Notes: generated from the letters alone by a model not told the origin. Shown: positions 16,902 to 26,464, numbered from the stretch's first letter. The stretch is 64,000 nucleotides of DNA from Spirochaetota bacterium (GCA_029547205.1 JAKPPT010000138.1:1-64000); one strand, 5' to 3'. Translations and numbers: made by a program.

Positions 16902-17868
16902 CGAGCTTTTCTAATTTATTCTTACACACAAAATCGCAAAATCCACAGATATCTCGTGTTTTCCCTGCAAATGTGTATCCCTTTTTCTCAAGCGCTATTC
17001 GTAATGCACCTAAACCATGTTCATAGCACCAAGCGAGATAGGTGTTTTTTCTGGAATTATCGAGCACATGACTTACAGAGTCCTTGAGTGTCCCTATAAT
17101 GAGCGGATCCTGCTCATTAGCAAAACCACAGCAAGCAGCAATAGTGCCATTTGCATGAACATAGAGTACATTACCAGGACCAGTACAAAAATCATCAGAA
17201 AACCATTCTGTATCATTCCAGGCTAGTGTATCAGCACTATGTGATCGCTTGATATGTGTAATTGGAATGTATAAACCTAAACCATCAATTATACTTTGAG
17301 CTTCTTGATTTAAGCGAAGAGTATCAACAATTCTAAAGGGAATAGCATCACATTCAAGAATGCCGTTTATACTTTGTGCAAGATCTTCAAGTAACATCCT
17401 GTTTTCGCATGGATCTTCCTCGTACACACAGGCTAGTTCTATGCTTTCCTTATTTTCAGCTATGCTGTGTACAGTTTCAATAAACACTGCAAGCTCGCTA
17501 ATAGATTGTCGATGATACTTATCAAAGCTGATACAAATAGTACCATCAAAACCAGCATCGTATATTTTGCTTACTATAGCTTTAAGCTCATTCTCTGTTC
17601 TAAACCAAACACCGTTCGTCATTATTCTATCAAAAAAGAGATCGATTTCCCGTACATGCTGTACTAACTCTGCCAACTGATCTGGTAATAAAAATGGCTC
17701 TCCTCCAGAAAAACCAACACGTTCAATTTCAAATTCTTTACACTCATCGAGAAACCGTTTGGCTAAATCGATATCGAGAACCTCATTATTTCTTGAAACC
17801 GTACAGTGCGCACATGTTAAGTTACATGCATCGGTGAGTGCAAAAATTACTTCCTCTGGCTTAAACAT
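16861..17868 (-). CDS. Radical SAM protein with SPASM-like C-terminal cysteines
   Basis: A radical SAM enzyme of unknown substrate. The cluster motif CNLTCAHC is at ~14-21, GFSGGEPFLL at ~53, and a C-terminal auxiliary-cluster region shows CTGPGN ... AACCGF and DICGFCDFVC (~230-320), as in SPASM/twitch proteins that modify peptides or proteins. No peptide substrate gene was seen nearby. The frame continues past the natural-looking end (CKNKLEKL) into the tRNA antisense strand, adding VGPPGFEPGTNGL before a TGA at 16863-16861. Those last residues are a by-product of tRNA sequence, not a domain. It is divergent from UMP kinase. Confidence 0.85.
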   Translation of the reverse strand: MFKPEEVIFALTDACNLTCAHCTVSRNNEVLDIDLAKRFLDECKEFEIERVGFSGGEPFLLPDQLAELVQHVREIDLFFDRIMTNGVWFRTENELKAIVSKIYDAGFDGTICISFDKYHRQSISELAVFIETVHSIAENKESIELACVYEEDPCENRMLLEDLAQSINGILECDAIPFRIVDTLRLNQEAQSIIDGLGLYIPITHIKRSHSADTLAWNDTEWFSDDFCTGPGNVLYVHANGTIAACCGFANEQDPLIIGTLKDSVSHVLDNSRKNTYLAWCYEHGLGALRIALEKKGYTFAGKTRDICGFCDFVCKNKLEKLVGPPGFEPGTNGL

Positions 17869-17978
17869 ACCATATGAGTATGCGCTACTTTTAGTCTAAA
17901 TGCAATTCCATATTCCACAAGAATATGTTATGCTTTATGTCATCTTAATTCGCAATTTTAATGTTATCTGGAGGAACT

Positions 17979-18668
17979 ATGACTAAAGTAATATCACTTG
18001 GTGGTTCGATTGTTGCTCCATCTACTCCCGATATTGAATTCCTCAAGCAATTCCGAACAGCAATTATCTCCTGGCTCAATACGAGTGCAGATCATAGAAT
18101 AATTTTTATCGTAGGAGGGGGTGCACCTGCCAGAGCATGGCAGGAAGCATACAGAGCAGTCAGCAATGCTAATGACAGTGAAGTACAAGATTGGATAGGA
18201 ATCATGGCAACACGATTGAACGCACAGCTAGTAAAATCGATTTTTTCAGACTTGTGCCCGCAAGATATAGTTACTAACCCAGAGGCTGTTACAATCTTTG
18301 CTGGAAGAATTCTTGTAGCAGCAGGATGGAAACCCGGTTTCTCTACCGATTATGATGCCGTTGTACTTGCAGGACGATTCTCAGCCGATTGTGTCATTAA
18401 TCTATCCAATATCGAAAAAGTGTATACTGCAGATCCCAAAAAAGATCCTGCTGCAAAACCCATCGATGCTATTTCATGGAAAGAATACCGTGCCATGGTA
18501 GGAGACACATGGGAGCCTGGAAAAAATACACCATTTGATCCTATTGCTGCAAAAAGTGCTGAATCAATGCGTCTTAAAGTTATCTGTGCTGGAGGCAGGA
18601 ATATTGAAAACCTGCTCAACATTCTTGATGACAAACCCTTTATTGGCTCAGTAATTGGGCCGAACTAA
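17979..18668 (+). CDS. pyrH: UMP kinase, archaeal/spirochaete type
   Basis: UMP kinase phosphorylates UMP to UDP in pyrimidine synthesis. This amino acid kinase fold protein shows ISLGGSIV at the N-terminus, IVGGGAPAR (~45), STDYDAVVLAG and INLSNIEKVYTADP (~130-155). The spacing and short length (229 residues) fit the archaeal-type enzyme also found in spirochaetes rather than the common bacterial PyrH. ATG 17979 is chosen because GGAGG at 17970-17974 precedes it by 4 bases; an upstream in-frame ATG (17961) lacks a ribosome site. Confidence 0.88.
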   Translation: MTKVISLGGSIVAPSTPDIEFLKQFRTAIISWLNTSADHRIIFIVGGGAPARAWQEAYRAVSNANDSEVQDWIGIMATRLNAQLVKSIFSDLCPQDIVTNPEAVTIFAGRILVAAGWKPGFSTDYDAVVLAGRFSADCVINLSNIEKVYTADPKKDPAAKPIDAISWKEYRAMVGDTWEPGKNTPFDPIAAKSAESMRLKVICAGGRNIENLLNILDDKPFIGSVIGPN

Positions 18669-18693
18669 TTATTTGCATATCTCAATAATTTAA

Positions 18694-19605
18694 TTAAGGC
18701 AGCTTACTGAGCATTTCTGTATACCGCTTAACATCATCAAGCCGGCCAAGCTTTTCCGAAAGCTGTATTAATTCAGTAATACAGCGTTTTGCTGCTCCAA
18801 CATCATTAAGGAGCAATGCGACATAGAAAGCTCTTCTATAAAAATCAAAAGATTTTTCGTATGCGCCTGCTTTCTGTGCAAGCTTTCCAAGCGCTTCAAG
18901 ATCTAAGAGTATACCACGAGAATTTTCTGCCTTTTTATCGCCATCAAGAGCCTTTTGCATCCATTGTTCTGCTATCGTATTATTATTTGTTTTATTTGCA
19001 ATAATTCCTAATGTATAGCAATTTGCTGCATACTCGCTCCACTTTTTTTCTTTTATATTAATATTACTTGCGGATTCCAGAAGGGGTTTCGCTTCATCAT
19101 ACCGTGCCTGTTTTACATACACAACTGCTGTATTATGTAAAATCACAGCGAGTAAACGATTGTTATTTTTTGACAACAAACTTTTTGCTTCCTGCAGCAC
19201 AGACAGGGCTTGTTCCAAATTGTTTTTAGCATAGTAATATTCACCCAAGTTACATAAACATAGTGCTATAAGATCGTTATCTCCATAAAACTGTGCATCT
19301 TCATACGCATGCTGTAACTCTTTATAAGCATCTTCATATTGCTGGATAAGCAAATACACTCTGCCTAGAGAGCTGCGAGCTTTAATTGCTCCTTCTTGAT
19401 TGTCTACTATCAAGTTTGTTTCAAGTGCCTGGTTATAGTATTGCAATGCTGATGCATACTGTCCCTTACTAGTAAATTCATCAGCAAGTTTAAGATAGCC
19501 TGCAGCTTCGTTTTTTTGTTCATAAATTATATTTTCAGATTTTCCAAGCGTAGAACATGAATACATTACTAAAACAATTAGCACACCCGTGCATAATCTT
19601 CTCAT
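18694..19605 (-). CDS. TPR-repeat lipoprotein, last gene of the Mla-like operon
   Basis: The N-terminus is a lipoprotein signal (VLVMYSC, Cys17). The remaining ~285 residues are a string of tetratricopeptide repeats (for example GQYASALQYYNQALETN and NLEQALSVLQEAKSLL), about six units. Its start overlaps the stop of the MCE protein (ATGA), so it belongs to the transporter operon. It may be an envelope partner of the lipid transporter, filling a role like MlaA/MlaC, which are not seen here (inference). Confidence 0.8.
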   Translation of the reverse strand: MRRLCTGVLIVLVMYSCSTLGKSENIIYEQKNEAAGYLKLADEFTSKGQYASALQYYNQALETNLIVDNQEGAIKARSSLGRVYLLIQQYEDAYKELQHAYEDAQFYGDNDLIALCLCNLGEYYYAKNNLEQALSVLQEAKSLLSKNNNRLLAVILHNTAVVYVKQARYDEAKPLLESASNINIKEKKWSEYAANCYTLGIIANKTNNNTIAEQWMQKALDGDKKAENSRGILLDLEALGKLAQKAGAYEKSFDFYRRAFYVALLLNDVGAAKRCITELIQLSEKLGRLDDVKRYTEMLSKLP

Positions 19606-20672
19606 TCTATATTTCCCTCCCTCATACTTTGATATAATGATTGCTGTTCCTGACGCTCTGGTATACCACCTTTTATGAGAGGATTATTCTTTATACCTTC
19701 TAGTACATCTTGTGCTTTTTGTATCGCAATTCTTGTTTCATTAAGTACTGTAGCAATTTTAGGAACTTCTGCATTGAGACTGGAAATAATATATTGAAGG
19801 TTTTTAACACTCTTTTCAATTTCAGCTGTTATACTGTTAATTCTTGTTAATAATGTATTATTTTTATCACCAAGCAGCTTTGGTATGAGCCCAGTCGGAT
19901 CACGCAAAGCTTCGCTCGTTGCTTCAAAATTTCCAGTTATTACATTGAGTGATGCAACCAGTGTGTTTACTTGATCGATAAGCTGGCTTGTTCTTGATTG
20001 AACATCAGCTATAACACCATTGACATTGTCCATCATTTCAGGAAACTGATGAGTTGTATTCTGAATATCATTTACAATATTTCCAAGCGGTCCTGTACTT
20101 TGTCCGGCAAGCGCTCTATTTATCTCGGTAAGTGTTCTATTTACGGTTATAACTGTTTTATTTACATTTTCAAGTAAAGGATTTATATTTGAGAGTAGCC
20201 TTGTTATTGTATCATCTTTAATAGGCACATCCACTAAACCCTGTTCAATGTAAGCCTGACCTTCGGGCGTATCCGAAAGATAAATAAACGAACCTTCTTC
20301 AAGCAGTTTATCACCTTTTCCTGGGAGAAACAAAAGTTGTGTTCCAAGGCCAATTGGAGATACAGATAATTCTAAAAGTGAATACTCCTTAACCTTTTCA
20401 TAGTAAGTATCATATATATAAAAATCTACATCAACAGTGTTTGTTTCATTGAGCCGTATTTTGCTAATTTTTCCAACCTGAAAACCTTTCATGAGAATTG
20501 GTGTTCCTTCTGCAATATTGCCAGCAGAAGTAAAAACAGTTTTAAAATAGTAATTTTTTGCAAACCAGCGTTGATTTACACCTAGCAAAATTACAATAAC
20601 ACCAAGAAATACTAAAGAGAGAATTATAAACAAACCCACTATTTGGTCAGCAAATTTAATCTTAAATTTCAT
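19602..20672 (-). CDS. MCE-domain (MlaD-like) component of a lipid ABC transporter
   Basis: MCE proteins are membrane-anchored hexamers that ferry lipids across the periplasm. Residues ~10-32 form one anchor helix. Residues ~38-115 are a single MCE domain (VFTSAGNIAEGTPILMKGFQ VGKI pattern and SPIGLGTQLLFLPG), followed by a long helical region (~160-345) typical of MlaD extensions. The gene overlaps its neighbours on both sides by ATGA. Length 356 is larger than E. coli MlaD (183) because of the helical tail. Confidence 0.88.
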   Translation of the reverse strand: MKFKIKFADQIVGLFIILSLVFLGVIVILLGVNQRWFAKNYYFKTVFTSAGNIAEGTPILMKGFQVGKISKIRLNETNTVDVDFYIYDTYYEKVKEYSLLELSVSPIGLGTQLLFLPGKGDKLLEEGSFIYLSDTPEGQAYIEQGLVDVPIKDDTITRLLSNINPLLENVNKTVITVNRTLTEINRALAGQSTGPLGNIVNDIQNTTHQFPEMMDNVNGVIADVQSRTSQLIDQVNTLVASLNVITGNFEATSEALRDPTGLIPKLLGDKNNTLLTRINSITAEIEKSVKNLQYIISSLNAEVPKIATVLNETRIAIQKAQDVLEGIKNNPLIKGGIPERQEQQSLYQSMREGNIE

Positions 20673-21499
20673 ACATCACTCCGGTTTGACATTTCAGAAC
20701 CATCGCCTATTATTTCTTCTTCACAGACACGCCTTCCTCGGCGCTTTAAGCGTTGCAGTGTACCTTTCATAGATACTGCAGTATTTTCTATTACGTCTTC
20801 ATAACAACCAAATATTTCAAGTTTCCCAAGTTTCATAACTCCTATATAATCAGCAAAACGGTAGAGTAATTCCTCATTATTTGTTGCAATAAGCAATGTG
20901 ACGCCACGTTTTCTCAATTTTGTTATTTTATTATAAACATGCTCTATACTATCATCGTCAAGATTTGCTGTCGGATCATCCATAAAAACAATTTCTGGAT
21001 CGGTAATTAGAGCACGAGCTATAGCAATGAGCTTCTGTTCGCCCACAGAAAGCTCTGCAGGCCGAACCGTAAGTGTCTCATAATAGCCGAGCTCTTCTAC
21101 CAATGCTCTGACCCTTTTTTGTACCTCGTTTTGAGGCAGTTCTGGAAAATGTACCTGTAGTGGCAGAGCAACATTGTTAAATACACTCGTGTTTTGCCAT
21201 AGCGCTCCATTTTGAAATACAAATCCCGTTACTTTTCTTAGTGCTTCTTCCTGTTTTTCTGAAAACCAAAAAATGTTCTTTCCGTGTATAAGTACAGCTC
21301 CGCTCTCTGGAACAATTAATCCTCCTGCTATTTTAAGCACTGTTGATTTACCGCACCCTGTTCCCCCAATAATGCATGTACAGGCGCCAACTGGTTGTTT
21401 AAATGAAACATCTGAAAGAATTTGATTATCATCAATTGAAAAGGAAACTCTTTCGAGAGTGACTGCTGGTATTGTAAGTGTTGCTGTGTTATCCGACAT
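20669..21499 (-). CDS. ABC transporter ATPase (MlaF-like)
   Basis: Walker A is GGTGCGKST (~46-54), the signature motif is the variant LSVGE (usual LSGGQ), and Walker B is IVFMDDPTANLD. It powers lipid movement with the adjacent MlaE-like permease and MCE protein. A ~35-residue C-terminal extension is rich in Arg and Glu. The start lies inside the end of the permease gene (11-base overlap) and the stop overlaps the MCE gene. Confidence 0.88.
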   Translation of the reverse strand: MSDNTATLTIPAVTLERVSFSIDDNQILSDVSFKQPVGACTCIIGGTGCGKSTVLKIAGGLIVPESGAVLIHGKNIFWFSEKQEEALRKVTGFVFQNGALWQNTSVFNNVALPLQVHFPELPQNEVQKRVRALVEELGYYETLTVRPAELSVGEQKLIAIARALITDPEIVFMDDPTANLDDDSIEHVYNKITKLRKRGVTLLIATNNEELLYRFADYIGVMKLGKLEIFGCYEDVIENTAVSMKGTLQRLKRRGRRVCEEEIIGDGSEMSNRSDV

Positions 21500-22322
21500 A
21501 CTGTATTACCGTTACAAATACATCTGCTATTACAATTAGAACAATGCAAGAGCCAACAGCTTTTATCCCAGCTACAGGAATTTCTGTGCTAGCCCTGTTA
21601 ACCGAAAAACCCTGAAACATCGACATAACAGCAATAATCATTCCGAATATCAACGCTTTAAGCATACCAAGAAAAATATCTTTAAGTTGCAAAACTTGCA
21701 TGAGATTGCTTAAGTATTCCCTGATAGGAATTGCTTTAAAGAGCTGTACAACGGTAAAAGAACCAAGAAGTCCAAATATATTGAAATAAATTGTTAAAAC
21801 AAGCATTGAAACTGTAACACCAATTAAGCGGGGTACAGCAAGATATGAAATGGGATTAATACCAGAAGCTATATAGGCTTCTATTTCATTATTTACAACC
21901 ATAGTGCCAAGTTCTGTTGCAATAGCTGTACCAGAACGCGCAGTTACTACAAATGCTGTTAAGAGGGGTCCAAGTTCACGGGTAATTATCAAAATGAGAA
22001 TCTGGTACATGAGTTTAGTCTGTCCGAATTGCGGCAAAAACCCGGTTCCAATAATTATTACGGCAGCACCAATTGCAATTGCCATCACCACATTGATTAT
22101 TAAAGCTTCAAAACCGGTAAAGAGGATCTGCATAACGAGTACTTTATAGCCTACTTGACGCTTTTTAAAAAAACCGCCTATAGCTTTGAGTACATTATAG
22201 AAGAAACCCAAAGCATAGAGCAGAGAATATATAGACGTACGTACTTTTTTCCCTGTGAGTTCTAGAATATTCACATAACAAGTATTATGTATATTGTATA
22301 AATTTTCAATAAACAAAATCAA
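21489..22322 (-). CDS. MlaE-family permease of a lipid ABC transporter
   Basis: MlaE/Ttg2B family membrane permease with about six hydrophobic segments. The conserved central region ITRELGPLLTAFVVTARSGTAIATELG is followed by INPISYLAVPR. The first open codon is TTG 22322, with AGG 5 bases before it; no ATG is available upstream of the conserved part, so the exact start is uncertain. First gene of the permease-ATPase-MCE-TPR lipoprotein operon. Its promoter region overlaps that of the divergent FecR-domain gene. Confidence 0.88.
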   Translation of the reverse strand: MILFIENLYNIHNTCYVNILELTGKKVRTSIYSLLYALGFFYNVLKAIGGFFKKRQVGYKVLVMQILFTGFEALIINVVMAIAIGAAVIIIGTGFLPQFGQTKLMYQILILIITRELGPLLTAFVVTARSGTAIATELGTMVVNNEIEAYIASGINPISYLAVPRLIGVTVSMLVLTIYFNIFGLLGSFTVVQLFKAIPIREYLSNLMQVLQLKDIFLGMLKALIFGMIIAVMSMFQGFSVNRASTEIPVAGIKAVGSCIVLIVIADVFVTVIQYVG

Positions 22323-22402
22323 TAACCTACTATTTCATTTTTTTTCAATACAAATGCGTTATAATAGAAATTAATTATACCCTCACATGAAAGGAATTGT
22401 AC

Positions 22403-23509
22403 ATGAAAAGGAATTTTTTTATAGTTTTTTTTATTCTTTTTGTAACCACAATATTTGCACAGCAACCCAAATCCCCCATTTTTGGTACCATAGATTTTGT
22501 AGAAGGTACAATATCGGTTACCAGGGCAAACAAAGTGATAACCAATATAAATCCCGGTGATACTATCTTTATCGATGATTTTATTAAAACTGGGAATGAT
22601 GGAACGGTTATTATTCAGCTTGATAAAAAAACCGGTATGCGGGGCACTATTACCATTAAACCTAAAACATCAGCCTACTTACGCATTAAGCAGGATGCTA
22701 ACGCCCCTAAAACAATCATTGAAGTACTGGCTGGACAAATCCAATCAAAGCTTGCAAAAATTTCTGGTAATCCGAGTTTTTCCATCGCTACTGACACCGC
22801 TGTCATGGGCGTTCGTGGTACGGAATTTGGTGTTGTTTCCTCACCAACGGGAGGTATCCTCGTTTATTGTACCGAAGGAGCCGTCGAATGTTCGGAAGAT
22901 GGCGAGAGTACAGTAATTAGTAAAGGCCAATCAGTAGAAAAAAAGTTCGGTGAACGCTTCAAAAAGGTTGCTGTAGCAGTGTCTAACTATGAGACATTCG
23001 CTGCAAAATGGTGGACAGATGATATCGAAGCTTTTCGAGCCAACCCTGCTAAAGCATTAAAATTCTATAAAGATAAATACGACGAACTCTCGAAACGTTT
23101 TAACAATGCATTCGAACTACTTCAGAAAAGTCCAATACTCACTAAATGGATTAAAGAAGATGCTGAACGTGCTACAATAAATCCAAACAGTCCTGAAACT
23201 TTACGCGATAAAAAAGAAATAATCGGGCACTTATTAGAAATTCGAAAAACACTGGTTATCTTTGAACGTATTTATTACCGCATGCTGCTCCTCGAGGATT
23301 ATATAAAAAATACCAGTGCAGAAAAAGCTTTGTTAGCTCCAGGATTGACTGTCGGTGATTTTATACGACGTATAACAAGTGAAGCAGCTGCTTTTGAAAA
23401 AAAAGTAGCTCTGTTCCGCTATGCTGAACTTTTATATAATCTGAGAAACGGTGGCACAGGTATGTTTGACAATGATAATGATTTTTTTGGTTCAAGCATG
23501 GATAGCTAG
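22403..23509 (+). CDS. Exported FecR-domain protein
   Basis: A signal peptide (~1-19, ending IFAQ) precedes a FecR-type beta domain at ~25-170: GTIDFVEGTISV, DTAVMGVRGTEFGV and YCTEGAVECS with GQSV are typical. The rest (~190-368) is helical and unrecognised. FecR domains in spirochaetes are often on exported proteins without the FecI sigma factor, and no sigma gene is seen here, so regulation of iron uptake is not implied. ATG 22403 behind AAGGAA is chosen. TATAAT at 22360-22365 is a likely -10. Confidence 0.8.
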   Translation: MKRNFFIVFFILFVTTIFAQQPKSPIFGTIDFVEGTISVTRANKVITNINPGDTIFIDDFIKTGNDGTVIIQLDKKTGMRGTITIKPKTSAYLRIKQDANAPKTIIEVLAGQIQSKLAKISGNPSFSIATDTAVMGVRGTEFGVVSSPTGGILVYCTEGAVECSEDGESTVISKGQSVEKKFGERFKKVAVAVSNYETFAAKWWTDDIEAFRANPAKALKFYKDKYDELSKRFNNAFELLQKSPILTKWIKEDAERATINPNSPETLRDKKEIIGHLLEIRKTLVIFERIYYRMLLLEDYIKNTSAEKALLAPGLTVGDFIRRITSEAAAFEKKVALFRYAELLYNLRNGGTGMFDNDNDFFGSSMDS

Positions 23510-23558
23510 TATCGCTTAACTGCTGTAATACAAAACTCAAACTATTTTTAATAATCTT

Positions 23559-23590
23559 AAAACAGGAGTAAAAAGCTCCTGTTTTATTTT
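23559..23590 (+). terminator. Terminator after the FecR-domain gene
   Basis: AAAACAGGAG (23559-23568) and CTCCTGTTTT (23576-23585) form a perfect 10-bp stem with a 7-base loop, followed by ATTTT. Confidence 0.85.
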
Positions 23591-23649
23591 TATTAAAATA
23601 TAATTATACTTGCTATAAACAGCATGCCATATCGCATAGAGGAGAATAT

Positions 23650-24834
23650 ATGAATCCATTTAGCTTTTACTGCCCGACAAAAGTAGTGTTTGGTCCCGGT
23701 ATGATCAATGAGCTTGATAAACAACTCTCAAACTATAAGTTTAAATCTTTTCTTGTTGTAACCGGAAGCAGTGCAACTAAAAGCTCAGCTGGTTTTTTAA
23801 AACTGCTCGATATTTTAAACCGGAATGGCTATTCTTACTCGGTATTCAGTAATGTTAAACCAGATCCTACTGCTGACATGGTACGTGAAGCAGCAGCGCA
23901 AATTTTAAAAAACAAGCATGATGCTGTAATTGCATATGGCGGTGGTAGTCCTATTGATTGCGCTAAAAGTGCTGCACTTATGGCGAGTAATAATACCGAT
24001 ATCATGGAATATGTTTTAGTAAAACAAACTCCTCAAAAACCAGCATTGCCAGTAATTACAATTCCTACTACAGCCGGTACCGGCTCAGAGATGAGTGCAG
24101 CTGCAGTTACCACAGACCCAGTAAGTAAAAGAAAAATAGGTCTCTCTCACCCCTCTTATTTTCCCCACCTCAGTATTATTGATCCTGAATTGCATATCAG
24201 CATGCCCGCTCCTATAACAGCTGCGACTGGCCTCGATGCATTAACGCACGTTCTTGAATCATGGTTTTCACTCGGTGCTAACCCTGTTTCAGACAGTATC
24301 AATGCTGTCAATATAAATCTTATTGGAACAAATCTTCTTAAAGCCTATTGTGAACCAGACAATATACAAGCTCGTTCTGCTATGGCTTATGCGAGTTCGA
24401 CAGCAGGTATGGCATTTGCAAACACAGGTCTCGGTATGGTCCATGGTTTTGCACATCCGCTTGGAGCACTGTTTGGTATTGCCCATGGTGTTGCAAATGC
24501 AATAATGCTTCCGTATGTATTTGCTGCGATGAAACATCAACTTACAGATAAATTAGCTGGCTTGAACGCCTGTTCTATTATTGCAGATAAAACCTATCAG
24601 TATGAAAGTCCTGAAAAGCTCATTGAAGGCATACTGGCACTTCGCTCTGCCTTACAAATTCCTATGAGCCTCAAAGAACTGGCTCTTTCAGAAAAAGATT
24701 TACAGGCAGTACATGCGGATGCGTGTACCTACCGAATGCGTCCCAAAAGTCCGCGCGCTTTTACCGATCAAGAATTATACAAAGTTCTCTATGCTGCCTG
24801 GACTGGTGATCTCGATATGGCTTATGCAATTTAA
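23650..24834 (+). CDS. Iron-containing alcohol dehydrogenase
   Basis: Group III (iron-activated) alcohol dehydrogenases interconvert alcohols and aldehydes with NAD(P)H. The 394-residue protein shows the nucleotide-binding GGGSPIDCAKSAA (~97-109), IPTTAGTGSEMSAAAV (~139-154), and the metal site GMVHGFAHPLGALFGIAHGVANA (His residues at ~260-285). It stands alone behind GAGGAG. It probably serves fermentation or aldehyde disposal; the substrate (ethanol, butanol, propanediol) cannot be fixed from sequence. Confidence 0.93.
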   Translation: MNPFSFYCPTKVVFGPGMINELDKQLSNYKFKSFLVVTGSSATKSSAGFLKLLDILNRNGYSYSVFSNVKPDPTADMVREAAAQILKNKHDAVIAYGGGSPIDCAKSAALMASNNTDIMEYVLVKQTPQKPALPVITIPTTAGTGSEMSAAAVTTDPVSKRKIGLSHPSYFPHLSIIDPELHISMPAPITAATGLDALTHVLESWFSLGANPVSDSINAVNINLIGTNLLKAYCEPDNIQARSAMAYASSTAGMAFANTGLGMVHGFAHPLGALFGIAHGVANAIMLPYVFAAMKHQLTDKLAGLNACSIIADKTYQYESPEKLIEGILALRSALQIPMSLKELALSEKDLQAVHADACTYRMRPKSPRAFTDQELYKVLYAAWTGDLDMAYAI

Positions 24835-24853
24835 AAGTATATTTTATACTCAC

Positions 24854-24882
24854 TTTACGCTGGGAACTATATTTAGTATAAT
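24854..24882 (+). promoter_or_regulatory. Promoter of the thiol-disulfide gene pair
   Basis: TTTACG (24854-24859) and TATAAT (24877-24882) with a 17-base gap, about 30 bases before the TlpA-like gene. Confidence 0.6.
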
Positions 24883-24912
24883 ATAGGATATACTATATAT
24901 AAGGATATGTAT

Positions 24913-25518
24913 ATGAAACGTATTAACGCTCTTGTGCTTATAATAGCAGGGACACTCCTGCTCATTACCTGTAACAAAGCTAAACCTGCAGATGCTGCTG
25001 AGAATACCACTGCCCCCGCATTGCAGAACTCCTCTGCACAAAGTTCAGATTGGTACTTTGCAGAATTTGAACGCTTAGGCTTCTCTGTGTTTAGAAACTA
25101 CACTACCTTTCCTAAAATTGCTTTTTATGACTTTGCTAATAAGCAATACACTATCGATGATTTTGCAGGAAAAATAGTTCTCTTGAACATTTGGGCAACC
25201 TGGTGTCCACCCTGTAGAATGGAAATGCCCACAATACAAAAGCTTCATGATGCAAAACTCTCTGAAAATTTTATCATTTTGGCTGTAAGTACTGGTGAAA
25301 ATTCTTCTACGGTTAGCTCTTTTATTAAAGAAAACAACTATAGTTTTCCTGTATTTCTTGATCCTTCCACTAACCTGGGTGCACAGCTCGCATCTCGCGG
25401 TATACCTACAACCTACATTATTGATAAGAAGGGACGAGTTCTTGCAGGTACAATTGGTTCTCGTGCATACGACGGAAAAGAGTTTATGAAACTCATAGAA
25501 CGTTTGAGCAAAGAGTAA
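24913..25518 (+). CDS. TlpA-like thioredoxin-fold lipoprotein
   Basis: A membrane-tethered thiol-disulfide oxidoreductase. The lipoprotein signal ends LLITC (Cys17 from ATG 24913). The thioredoxin domain shows NIWATWCPPCRMEMP (active-site CPPC at ~97-100) and the cis-proline region SRGIPTTYIID. ATG 24913 is preferred to ATG 24907, because AAGG at 24901-24904 is only 2 bases from the earlier one. The CcdA-like gene follows 4 bases downstream and would supply electrons across the membrane. Confidence 0.9.
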   Translation: MKRINALVLIIAGTLLLITCNKAKPADAAENTTAPALQNSSAQSSDWYFAEFERLGFSVFRNYTTFPKIAFYDFANKQYTIDDFAGKIVLLNIWATWCPPCRMEMPTIQKLHDAKLSENFIILAVSTGENSSTVSSFIKENNYSFPVFLDPSTNLGAQLASRGIPTTYIIDKKGRVLAGTIGSRAYDGKEFMKLIERLSKE

Positions 25519-25522
25519 ACTA

Positions 25523-26464
25523 ATGAATTTATTAACTAGTATCAGTGCTTTTTTTGCTGGTCTTCTCAGCTTCCTTTCGCCGTGCATTTTGCCACTCATT
25601 CCTGCCTATATTGCACTCATTGGCGGTATTACCTGGGATGAACTGAAATCAGATTCAACTACACACCGGAAAAAACTGATACTTCGCACATTTTATTTTA
25701 TTACCGGATTTAGTGTGGTATTTACAGTGTTAGGCATACTTTTTTCTGGTTCAGGAATGCTCACAACTGGTTCAACCTTTATGATTCTTAGCACTATTGC
25801 AGGAATTGTAGTAATACTGTTTGGCATTAATATTGCTTTTAACTTCATCCCATTTTTAAACTACGAAGCACGCATTCATATAACTAAGCCCGCCTCATCT
25901 CCATTTAGCGCTCTGCTCATTGGAATGGCATTTGGAGCAGGCTGGACACCCTGCGTTGGACCAATGCTCGCTTCTATCTTACTTTTAGTTTCAAGAAATC
26001 AATCAATCGTGGTTGGAACCATTGCTCTCCTGTTATATTCTCTTGGGCTTGCTGTTCCATTTTTACTAACTGCTTTCTTTTTTGAAAAGATAAATCATCT
26101 CTTTAAGTTTTTATTAAAAAACATGAAACTCATAAAACTATTATCTGCTGTATTTTTAATTGTTCTGGGCATTCTCATGCTTTCTGGTAGTCTTCAAAAA
26201 CTCACCGTTCTAGTTATGCAGTTATCATTCTCACTAAACTCATTCCTTTACACATATCCTGTTGCTTCAAAGCTTATTGACAGCGCACTGTTGCTTATTC
26301 CAGTAATCATTGTTGTAATCAAATTGCTTACTGCAAAAACAAAGCCAACAATTGCTCAATGGGTTATTCTTGGATTTTTTTCTGTATTAGTAATACTTGA
26401 ACTTATCAACGTATTCAGTTTAAGCAAACTAATTGCAACATGGCTGCGTTTTCAAGGAATATAA
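25523..26464 (+). CDS. ccdA: CcdA/DsbD-family transmembrane electron carrier
   Basis: This protein moves reducing power from cytoplasmic thioredoxin to extracytoplasmic thiols. SFLSPCILPLIPAY (~17-30) and GAGWTPCVGPMLASIL (~137-152) each hold one of the paired redox cysteines in the first and fourth helices. At 313 residues it is longer than minimal CcdA (~240), with extra C-terminal helices. No cytochrome c maturation genes were seen, so its partner is most likely the TlpA-like lipoprotein next to it. Confidence 0.9.
   Translation: MNLLTSISAFFAGLLSFLSPCILPLIPAYIALIGGITWDELKSDSTTHRKKLILRTFYFITGFSVVFTVLGILFSGSGMLTTGSTFMILSTIAGIVVILFGINIAFNFIPFLNYEARIHITKPASSPFSALLIGMAFGAGWTPCVGPMLASILLLVSRNQSIVVGTIALLLYSLGLAVPFLLTAFFFEKINHLFKFLLKNMKLIKLLSAVFLIVLGILMLSGSLQKLTVLVMQLSFSLNSFLYTYPVASKLIDSALLLIPVIIVVIKLLTAKTKPTIAQWVILGFFSVLVILELINVFSLSKLIATWLRFQGI

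Noticed and set aside
22403-23509. FecIR-type iron signalling pair
   Set aside because: The protein is an exported FecR-domain protein with no ECF sigma gene nearby, so the label would overstate its role.
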